Below, in pieces: positions 28,913 to 38,115 of a stretch of 64,000 bases of DNA. The DNA is from Opisthorchis felineus (lineage: Eukaryota; Platyhelminthes; Trematoda; Opisthorchiida; Opisthorchiidae): NCBI GenBank assembly GCA_004794785.1, contig SJOL01006576.1, positions 158,283-222,282 of the forward strand. The letters run 5' to 3'. Position numbers and translations under genes: made by a program. The notes beneath the pieces are model-generated. The model was not told where the DNA came from. It worked only from the letters and a program-made list of their open reading frames with translations, and did no database searches. Numbering within the stretch: the stretch's first letter is position 1; each line of letters starts with the position of its first letter.

Positions 28913-30386
28913 CAGTAGCTGACGTCAGAATCGAAACTAGCGAGTAGTAGCAATCAAAACCATAGATGTGTGCGCAAAGTTGCAGGGCCACCGACGGTTA
29001 TGTTTATCCGAATGTAACGATATCTCAGCGGCAAGGTAGATAGGAGGGAATTCGATCGATAGGCAAACTTCACAGGTATGTTGTATAGCGTTAACCGACA
29101 TGAAAGTGTACACCGCCAGCAGTCACATATCTATCATCAGGCCACAAGGCACGCAGCGTCTTGTTCCACAAACGCTCAGAAACATCTGGTAGGTAGTAAC
29201 TCAATGAGGAACTACGTCTATAGGTAACATTTCTACTACGGTGTTTATTTTATCTTACGTTTCACCACATTTATGCCAACGCATACAACATTGAAATGTC
29301 TGATCGGCTCCTTGTGTGAAATAAGTGTCACAAGCAAATAGGGCTTTAAACCGATCAGTGCAGCTCAAGCTGTTTTCAAATGGGAGCCAAGGCAAACAAG
29401 TAACTCCTGGCACGGTGGACGGGATTTCGTCGGTCAAGGGATGCTCTTGTATCTAGCTTCCAGAATTACAAATTGGCCTAATAAATGTTGATTGTATAGG
29501 ACATATAGTATGACTGCAGCACGTCAATTCTACATTTTCCAGTGTTTAACCTGCAGGTATCCAAATTCACATGGCACTTACAAAAATATCATCCTAGACT
29601 ATGAGTTATCCAGCAATACATAATTCGAGGCTACCGAAATCAGATGTTTTCAAAAACCATGTTAGAACTATCAGACTTTCAAACTTTCAACATTTGTGAC
29701 TGGCTTCGTCTGTGACCTGGATGTTTTGGCTTGAGCAGCATTGAATTATTCTGTTTAATGGAATGCCTATCGAAAACATCTACTTCAAAGCAATAGCTAC
29801 AGTCTGATATTGAGTTATCCGAAATAGGGCAACGAACAGCTTAATTTGTATTGTGGATCTAGGTCGCGCAAAACGATTAACATATCCGTCATGTCCACTG
29901 AGAAATTTGCTTCTTCGGTCTGTTTGAACTAGTTGGAAACCCAGAAGAAAAGTTGTACTCCCTAATAAGAGTGAGTGCACAGACTGTAAGAAGCCGTGCC
30001 AAGAGGTTAGAATGTGCATGGGACTCTGCGGCATGGAGAAACCCGTTGGGAGATTTTTTCCCCATACATACGAATCACTTCGCTCGGGTCTTATTAGCTC
30101 GCAGTTGCTTGGTCAGGCTGAAAACGCATCAAGGTAGAGGGTGGTTTAAGTCTTTACGAACAACTGTATACTGAGATTTTGAATGAATCTGAGTGAATAG
30201 AATACAGCTAGTCGCAAGAAAGCTATCTCAATATTAGTAGTGATCTGATGGGAGGCGGACGATGCCAAAACAACTGCTTATGAATGGTGCGTTTGTTAAG
30301 TCACCGGTGAAGATGTCGTGTATTGAAAATTGACAGGCCCTAATGTTTACATCATTATCTATCCTATTTGCTGACGAAATCAAGTT

Positions 30387-30388
<2 letters not shown>
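28913..30388. other. Anonymous DNA between microsatellites
   Basis: No gene or element was recognised. A motif at 28965-28998 resembles one at 44969-45002, matching at about 27 of 34 bases. It may mark an old dispersed repeat. Confidence 0.45.

Positions 30389-30419
<31 letters not shown>
30389..30419. repeat. (AT)n microsatellite
   Basis: This is a pure alternating AT tract of about 31 bp. A minus-strand open frame across it encodes a meaningless run of Tyr-Ile. Confidence 0.95.
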
Positions 30420-30423
<4 letters not shown>

Positions 30424-31090
30424 TTCGTGTTGGACCTTGCACGGATGGACATAAATACGAACCTGGTCAGCCGAGAACTAGCTACAGCCGTCGATACATC
30501 CGGTTCGGTAAACAAATGGACATGTGTATGCACAATGAAATGTATTAACTTCCTCTTGGATAGTGAATGACTAACCTATTGAGGTTGGGTTTCGCTTGAA
30601 ATGCAGAACCGCAGAGAATAGCCGATGGTGTACTAGTAACCACTCAATGTTGGCTAATCTTGTTCCAACATTTTCAAGCCACACGGCATATTCCATTGCA
30701 CAAATATGTCTTTGGAACACAAGTTAGACTCTAAGGTTGTTAGGTAACATCTTCTCTTGGTCAGCATAGGTCAGGTGATTACAACACTAAGAGTAAGCGA
30801 TTCATAGAAGCAAACCAAGGATAACTCGGAGCCTAAGGTTTAAAGTATACAAACCGTTCATGTCCCAGCCGAAAGGGCTAGGTGGCCAGCGGTCAGGTGG
30901 GCAGAACACGGAAGCTTCAGTAGGCTTCCTCGGGTTGCTTCACCTTTGTCCAGATATTTATACTGGACAGATCTTGGCAGATGGATAGCTGACTGCTATG
31001 TTAGAATTATGCACAAGACTCCCCAAGTCAGGCGGCAGACCACCTTGATCCAGTTCAAGTCAAAGCAGGTTAATCACACTTATTCTCTTG
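30420..31090. other. Anonymous DNA beside the Penelope-like remnant
   Basis: If the Penelope-like element were complete, the C-terminal GIY-YIG endonuclease would lie here on the minus strand. I could not follow it below about 31.1 kb. No gene is supported. Confidence 0.4.
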
Positions 31091-31319
31091 CATAACGACC
31101 GTGTCCAGCGCTCTACCTACTATGCAGGAGGTGAACGAGTTGACTACCACATCTTGGGCTCGAACCGCCAGCTTGTTTATGATAAGTAACTGCGAACCAT
31201 CCTTTGAGTGGAGTGGCCAGCAGGGTTTGATGAAGTGTGTGATATAGACGCCAAGCTAGACCCCTTTTTGAAAGGAAGACTGGCGAAAATTCCTCTTGGC
31301 CGAGAAAGCTCTTATTTTA
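31091..31319 (-). pseudogene. Possible linker of the Penelope-like element up to a YIG-like motif
   Basis: Minus-strand translations of this stretch loosely follow the region between the reverse transcriptase and the GIY-YIG endonuclease in Penelope-like proteins. The order of pieces is FRQSSFQKG, then a Pro-Arg-Cys / Ser-Gln-Leu-Val segment, then VVVNSFTSCIVGRALDT, which recalls the conserved valine-rich strand and the second half of a YIGRT motif with some residues missing. Several frames must be joined and individual matches are weak. It is listed because it lies at the right place and on the right strand next to a much clearer reverse transcriptase. The downstream catalytic residues of the nuclease were not found. 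Confidence 0.35.
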
Positions 31320-32400
31320 TTGGCCATGTGCTTCGAAGTGGTCATGGCTTCGGTTAGTCACTTCCACGAAATATGCTCGCTGTGGACTGAAGTCTGGCTT
31401 GTAGTTATCTTTCATAGCAGAATTTGTTCCCATCAGCATGACATCGAAGCAAGTCCTTTTCACGTCCCAGTAGAATAATAGCTGATAAACCTTGTGTACT
31501 GTCCCGTCCAATCGGTTTTCTGTAAACTGAAATTTCGCTCGAGCCGTTTTTCGCTCTCAACAGACAGACACCTGGGGAATGTAAAGGACTGTTATGGATG
31601 TGAGTCGAACGGATCTGATTGATTAAAATTTATTAAAATCTTCAGTGATTGTCTATGACGGCGAATATACTGTCTACTTATTTTCGGTGAAATTGCATCT
31701 ATTCCGTAGTTGAGTACAGTCGAGTTTTCTCAGGGTATCCCGTGAAATATTAGCGAGGAGTGAGCCTAGTGCGATACAACTCACGTGTTGAGAAAGTCCT
31801 CTTTTGAACAGAAACTGCACATCAAATGTGCACTGCAATAATAGTTCTTCTAATAGGAATATTCAAGTCTAGGCTGCTTTATCTTGTACAGTCAGACAGA
31901 CTACAAATAGTTTCCCTGAGGGGGGTGTTATTGAACAATTAGGCTGTGTCTAACAAGACCATGTGCGTCCGATCCATGTTCACTTCTTTGCAAGTGTCTG
32001 CAAACGGAAACATGTCTCAAAGTCTGTACCGATAAATTCGACGACGAACCGTTTCAAGGATTTTCGCCACCCATTTAGCTGTGTCACGATATGAGGATAT
32101 GAGCATATCAAGGATGGGTTCAGTCGGGCAACCTGGTTTACGGATCTCACGTAGTCCATAGAATCTCGGAATTCCAGGTTCTAGTGGTTTCATATCATCT
32201 TATTGCTTTGGGTAACGGTGCCGACATCCTTAATTCGCTTCAAAGTGTCCAATATCCTGTTACCAATGTGACTGTTTTTTTTCGTAATGGTTTCCTAGCA
32301 ATTTAGTTTGCTCACTCAGGATTGAGGAAAAACTCATCAAAATAGTTACCCTTATCCATAGTCACTTTGCATTTCCGTTTATCCGGACACGTGAAGATTA
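31320..32400 (-). pseudogene. Penelope-like element reverse transcriptase, decayed
   Basis: Read on the minus strand from about 32.4 kb down, the translation follows the reverse transcriptase of Penelope-like retroelements across three frames. In order it shows: an N-terminal VTMDKGNY segment (about 32.37 kb); IPRFYGLREIRKPG with the following PTEPIL (about 32.18-32.10 kb), matching the family hallmark YGLPKxHKxG and LRPI; FDVQFLFKRGLSQHVSCIALGS followed by LLANI (about 31.83-31.75 kb), matching the Q-x-x-G-x-x-MGSPLGPLLANI core; NYGIDAI (about 31.71 kb) in place of the catalytic YVDD; and ENRLDGTVHK / DWTGQYTRF plus VKRT (about 31.53-31.47 kb), matching the WTGxYxxxxSxxPxxxKR thumb motif. 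Stops and frameshifts are scattered throughout and the catalytic Asp pair is not intact, so it cannot be active. The ordered series of family-specific motifs makes the assignment firm, although no single frame is long. Outer limits are uncertain by about 100 bp. Confidence 0.85.
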
Positions 32401-35160
32401 TGTCTTGATGACTGCATACTAATTTAAGTGCCAAAAATATCTTCTTGTTGATTGTCTCCCAGTTTTGAACGAGCACATCTGTTCACGCTGGCAGCTCTCA
32501 TTCATGTGAATACCATGTGCATCATAGATGCACTCACCACGATGCATCGGAATTGGTACGCAATTGAAATAATAGGTAAATATATAATTATATAATGATT
32601 TGATGCCCAAAAGAACGTACAACCTTATTATTGGTGGTCGGGCTTCCTCGTTGCATTGAGCTTGAGGGCCATATGAATTAGAACTTAGTTCTCCAACGTT
32701 TTATCATGCTAAGCAAGCTAACGAGTAGTGGCAGACAAAGCACATCCAGTCTCCTTTGTAGGAGCAACTGAAAGGCAATATGATATAGGATCACAGACGT
32801 ACTGTTTGCTGCAAGCGGAGTGTGAAGACAGTGAGATATTTCACCTAGGTAATCAGCATCTCTGTATTTATGGAAACAACGATACTGCCTTCATCGGGAA
32901 AGGATGGGTTAGACAAGATCCACCCAAAAAACCCATACACTTCGATCATCGAACAGTAAACCCCGACTGTCTGCTCACAACACAAAGTTTTCGAAACACC
33001 TGCGAAAGCAAGGAGTCCGGTGGTGGTGAAAAAGCACCTTTTGCAGGCAGGGGCGTTGGAAGTTGTTAACGTATGCCCTCCTTTAGCATCCTGGATGGAG
33101 TGTAGCCCCGGTGACTGAGGGTGTCAGTGTTGACCCGTTGACCTCTGAAGGATGTCCCAGGAATAGAGAGTAGACTACAAGAGTAGCGGAGCCAAAAGAC
33201 TAAAAACAGCTAAATGGTACCAAATAATTGAAAATGAGAGAGTTAGCAACCACAAACAGAGAAGAGTAAAGAAACGCTAGCTTCAACTGGAAACCTGGAA
33301 AAATGGCATCTTTCTTCACAGAGATGTAAGCGGCAGACCCGAAAAGCGTACTGATATTGTAGGCAAGAAGGTAAAATCCTATTCTTTCGACATAGCTGGT
33401 TTCAGCAAAAATTTCTTGGCCGCTTACGTGAGACAAAGGAAGACGCATACATATTCTGCTGTTCTGTACCTTCACAGGATAATTCTGGGGAGCATAGAGT
33501 CCACTTGCACTGGCCGACCATATGTTGGAAGAATACTGGTCGAACCTCAATGCATCAGCGCGAGAACAATGACTATCCAGCTTCACCTCGCAAGATGATT
33601 TGAGTCACTTTTCTCAGTCAAATTTTTATGTTCCTACACTTTCTCACCCAGAGTCTGGGAAGAAAGAATTTCACGATAAATTGTCGACTTGCATCACACT
33701 CAAAGCACATGGTCTTGCTTCGGGATTTTCCGCACGCATACACCCCCGGAAAAGTTTTGAATAATTTGCTTGAGTTTGTTGGTAGGTTTACTTACCTTAG
33801 AAGCTGTTAAGCGGTGACTGCATTGTGGCGGGAAGGACAGCATTTGCCAACCTGAGTCAACTTTGGCATCAGAAACGCATATCTCTGAGGTTAAATGGCT
33901 GTGTCATATTGGGTGGATGTCTAACTTGGCCTGGTCGACCTGAAGGTGTCAAAAATTTTCAGTTATTCGATTGCTGGTGCCTGCTTATTGTAACGGGTGT
34001 TTCCTGGCTGCATCAAGCAGGTAGTGAAACGGCCCATACGCGAATATCGGGTAATAAGTCGGGTTCCCTGGAGCAGGACATAAAGCTAATTGCATTAAGG
34101 TCGATGGAGCATGTAATACGTATACGCACCAAAGTCCACCAAAGAAGGCTGTTTTTCTCAACCAACTCATTACTTCCTTAACCTCATTTCCCGCCCAATT
34201 ACTTCCTTTTCTAGAACCCTCTTCCTCCATGGTTGAATGAAAGTTAGGAACAACTTTCACCACTGGTGTATTGCTGTCCATGATAATGACCACGATGACG
34301 ATGCTATCACATTCATTCGGTCAAATTGTCGCATATTCTTAAAGAGCGATCTTAACGTTAGACACAGCCATAGAAATGGACTTTTGGATCTGTAGCTCCG
34401 AAAGTAAATGGTCTGAGGTTCTCGTCGATGGACTTGACTATGGTATTCGTCATTACTAATACATGATGCAATCCTGGGAGGAACACATTGTGACTTGGCT
34501 CCATCCAAGAAGTGGCCATGGACACCTTTTGGACATTCTTCTTTATTCGAAAAAGGAATCTCAGGAAAGTCTACATAAGGAACATGATGTGCAATGCTGA
34601 TTACAATACGCTTCATGCATTGGCACGATTCACACTACAATTGGTCCCGGAGAATCCCATCTTGTCCAATTCAGTTGCACAGCATTCGTTAGAAGAATAT
34701 TGGGCATGGATAAAAACATGCCAGTATGGCTTCGAGTAAAACCCTTGCATGCAAAAAAACATCGAGATTCGTTTCAAAAATCTGAACGTCTTTCCTTGTC
34801 GCTGAGAAGAGCAATACTTTCAACAGGCTTTTCAGCAACCACCAGATTCAGTAACAGGTGGGGAGCTTCCAGGTGCAAGGACAAAATCTAATCAGACTGA
34901 TGAATAACTTGTGGGTGTGAAGGAACCAAGGAATCTAAATATATGTAGATCGGAGTCGTCACAAGGAGTAGTTGGGTATGTTGGAGGAAATCTGTGGACC
35001 GGAAATGCAGTGCCTTCAGTACATTCATGATATCCGGACCGGTCAACCGCTCATTAAGTTTGAGGAAATATTGGTTGCTTGAAAGGTACATATCCGAACA
35101 TTACTAACCAACCTATCTAGCCTAGATTTGAAATGTCTTGAGTAGTTCCCTTATACCTCT
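32401..35160. other. Anonymous DNA between the Penelope-like and LINE remnants
   Basis: I saw no supported gene. A plus-strand translation near 33.5 kb contains GRPYVGR, which superficially resembles a GIY-YIG nuclease motif, but the rest does not follow. Just upstream of the LINE fragment (34.5-35.1 kb) the sequence could be its degraded linker or endonuclease region, but I found no motif to prove it. Confidence 0.4.
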
Positions 35161-36205
35161 GTGAAGATGGACCTATCCAACCTACCTAAAAAGGCCGAAC
35201 TTCGAAGGAAGCTAACTGGTCAACCAGGCGGAAAGTCTGTTAGAGAAGACAGAAAACTTGCAGATTTATTCAAATTTGCCGGACCATTAATGGTAGAGGA
35301 CGCTTTTTACCTGATTTGCACAATCTCTGCGGCTGAAAATATCCCAAAAGAGTTTGAGGCCACCACAATCGGACCACTGTTCAAGGAAAAGAAAAACCGA
35401 CTAAAAACAGTTAACAACGAGTGACTATTCTTCTCTGTGTTTGCGGACAAAATCTTGGCATGCATCCCACTTAATCAGCCGAACGCGGAGCTTCCGGAAG
35501 GAAATATCACTAGCAACAATGTGAGTTTCGAGGCGGACCCATCACGATTCGCCTTATCTATGCAGCTCGTCAGCTGCAGAATGATGCCGGAAAAGGAGCC
35601 AACCGTTGCTCGATCAGTTTGTGGGCTTCACAAAAGACCTTAGTTCTGTGTACACGAAGGCGCTGTTGATCGCTCATCAAACGCTCAGCTACCAAAGGAA
35701 ACTCTCGGTACTATCAAATTCCGCAACTCTGATCCGGGGATCCCAATAAGTTTGTGTGAAACTACGCCTGACGATTTCGAACTTGGCATGGAAGTGAAGT
35801 GAAATTGTGCTGTGGCTCTACAACAGTTCTCACTCTGAATCTGAGTACGATTTTGACAGAAGCGTTTTGTGATTTAGAAGTTGGCACAACGATCGCTTTC
35901 TGTCTGTACGTTTAACTGTTCAAATTCAAGCGCTTCAGGGCCAAAACAAAGTTTCATAAATTGGTATGCTGTTTTATGTGCACACTGGAAGGCGGAGTTG
36001 CAGCGAATAACCACAAATTTTGCTTCATTAGCATTTAACTATGGTTTAAATACAAATGCCTCCAAACTATTATCCACCCTCCCCCCGGGGGGATCACAAC
36101 ATCAGACGATCGGTATTCCTACTGACAGCCAAGGTACAGAGCGTTTTGAGGCCTCCTGCTACCCGGTAAGCTGCCGCCTGCCCAAGTATGGAAAGGTTTG
36201 AGATA
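35161..36205 (+). pseudogene. LINE (non-LTR retrotransposon) reverse transcriptase fragment
   Basis: The plus-strand translation follows the N-terminal and palm parts of a LINE reverse transcriptase. The first open stretch (35161-35424) shows the fingers pattern: LPKKAELRRKLTG, then GGKS-V-ED where relatives have GK-x-G-x-D, then a Phe-Lys-x-x-Gly-Pro segment, then ENIPKEFEATTIGPLFKEK, equivalent to the P-x-x-W/F-x-x-A-x-I-x-P-L/I-x-K motif. After one stop the frame resumes with VFADKILACI and AELPEGNI, equivalent to the GKILARILLNRL and LPExQ motifs. Beyond 35.64 kb the match is weaker and needs frame changes. NFASLAFNYGLNTNASK near 36.0 kb fits the post-YADD 'F-x-x-x-A-x-x-F-G-L-x-I-N/S-x-x-K' region. 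The catalytic YADD box was not found intact. It differs in wording from the 50.8-53.5 kb LINE, so it probably belongs to another family. Confidence 0.8.
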
Positions 36206-36724
36206 AAATGCATCTCCTTGCCCGAACCCAAGCGTCTCATTCGCATCAGTCGTAAAATATCGACTGCAACCACAGCTACCAGATTTCTTCAGCTTGCGAG
36301 GGCAAAGGCTTGAGCACAATCGGTCCCTTTGGCTACCAAAGTATTCTCCACAAATCAACAAGTAAGATCCGATGAATCGTCTAGATAGGTTGTCCCCACT
36401 TCACCCTATATCTGCTAAGAGTATATCTGCTCTTGTCCCCAGCCTAAAAGAAAATTTTCCTAAATAAATTCTGATATTCAGCTGAAACCTGAATGAATTG
36501 ACAGATTAAGCTACTGTCATGTTCCTAAAGAGCTGCTACTGTCGCTCTGTCATGCCTAGGCGGGCTGTTGACGTCTGTGTTTTTGCCTGCCGACCTTAAT
36601 GCCTCGGATTTACACCGGCATCAGGGGCTAGCATGTGGCCCTATTTAGGCTCGGCGCAAACTTTTTATGTTTTGCCCACTGTTTTCAGCCACTGTTGACC
36701 GGCAAATGTTTCATATGGCGGTCA

Positions 36725-36727
<3 letters not shown>
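36206..36727. other. Anonymous DNA after the LINE fragment
   Basis: The 3' part of the LINE could extend here, but I see no further motif. No gene is supported. The 12 bp palindrome CCCCCCGGGGGG at 36081-36092 lies just upstream, inside the LINE remnant. Confidence 0.4.

Positions 36728-36757
<30 letters not shown>
36728..36757. repeat. (TA)n microsatellite
   Basis: This is a pure alternating AT/TA tract of about 30 bp. Open frames on both strands run through it and give Tyr-Ile repeats, which have no coding significance. Confidence 0.95.
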
Positions 36758-36759
<2 letters not shown>

Positions 36760-38034
36760 GCAGAGTGAAACGCTTTCTATTTGGAAATCAAGCAGGCAGC
36801 AGAATGTCATTTTGAGCACACTACGTATTATTGCCGGGTGTTTGGGTTTCTGTATCCGTCCTGCCATTAGAAGGTCTGGTTTTCAGACTATATCTCAGGA
36901 CTTCACAGTTGACAAGATTATCGGTGGGGAGTTAAGCGATAGTCAAAACACAATTAGGCCGTCGTGAGAAATAGGTCCATCTTAAGTGGTTGGCCTTGAT
37001 AATCCATATACAGTTTGAAGCTGTTGTGGCAAACGTCCAGATTGCTGTGAGAAGTAACTTCATCGCAGTGTCTTTGAGGACGACTGATGTGGCCGTATGC
37101 TCTTTTAGCAAACATAAGTAACAAATCGGGAGGAATGTTTTTCGGGAACCATTTTTCAAATAAGCCCATGCTTATTTAAATTAGACTCAGCCGAAGTTTC
37201 CATCAGCCTTACAGTTCTACGGGTCAAGCACATTGTCTCGTCCCATATGCGAGGAAGACAAGGATAATAATTTAACTGCTGGGAGGTCCTGAATCATATT
37301 TAGCTTGGAATCATACGTTATAAGTTTTGTTATGTTATATTTGATAAAGCAATTTTATGGCTAATTGCGTCCATTTATACATACAGAGGTCCATCACACC
37401 AGAAGCGAAAAACAGCATCGTACGCTCAAAGACGACCACCATCATTGTACCCACAATAACAAAAGATTGAGAAAAAAATGCATCGGCATTGTTGGGAGTA
37501 GGAGAATGGAACATCTAAATTCTTGAACCCTTCTGAAAGTTTACCAATGGCTGGTAGGCGACTTGAGGTTTTGAAACGTTTATATACGAGGGGGCGGTAG
37601 GAGGATTACTATCGTAGACTTGTGACTTTTCAGAAATGCCACTTCAAACAGGTATGCAGGAGAAAAATATTGAAATGGAATACAGCTAGTGTGTGTCCGA
37701 AAGCCCTAATCAAAATTTTGGTTTTTATGAATTTCATGAACCCGGAAGAATGTCTACGTCCATTTTGAGGCTCTTTGGAGGAAAAGAAATTTGTACTACT
37801 TGTTTACATGATGATTTGATGTTCAGTTTTCAAAATAAGTCTGTACTTAGTCAATTGCTTTAGAGAGACAGAACTCGTAGAAGACTATTGGGGTGTTCTT
37901 CCGGTAACTATATTGTAAACAAGTGTGCATGACATTCAACCCACAGAAACATCCATGCCTTTGAGAAATATATATCATAAATGGTTTCTGTAACATTCCG
38001 AGTACTTGGTTCTTTTTAAAACTCACCAGGAGCG
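36758..38034. other. Anonymous DNA, no supported gene
   Basis: Only short open frames are present. A 128-codon minus-strand frame at 37847-38233 overlaps the tRNA-like sequence near 38.1 kb and is most likely a chance reading of that repeat. Confidence 0.5.
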
Positions 38035-38115
38035 CATTGAGGGTGGCGGGGTTTGAGTTTCGGAATTCTGACATGCAAGATGAGAATACTGTAACTACCC
38101 CACCAGTGCACGCTG
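38035..38115 (-). repeat. tRNA-Ala(UGC)-like sequence, probable SINE head
   Basis: On the minus strand this reads as a tRNA-related promoter region. The A-box-like TGGTGGGGTAG is the complement of 38095-38105. The anticodon loop CTTGCAT has TGC at 38077-38075. The B-box-like AAACTCAAACC is the complement of 38050-38060, with 34 bp between the boxes, and CCCGCCACC follows. It resembles the plus-strand sequence at 15.2 kb through the anticodon and B-box section. The two copies therefore probably belong to one SINE family derived from tRNA-Ala. Stem pairing is too poor for a functional tRNA. Confidence 0.5.

Noticed and set aside
31120..31175. B-box-like GGGCTCGAACC with an upstream A-box-like stretch on the plus strand, first taken as a tRNA-derived SINE
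   Set aside because: The same bases are better explained, on the minus strand, as a continuation of the Penelope-like protein remnant. The tRNA-like pattern is likely coincidental.
33416..33598. Plus-strand translation with GRPYVGR, resembling a GIY-YIG nuclease motif
   Set aside because: The expected following catalytic residues and spacing are missing, and it lies on the strand opposite to the neighbouring Penelope-like remnant.
36635..36967. Frames rich in Tyr-Ile repeats on both strands
   Set aside because: They are readings through the (TA)n microsatellite.
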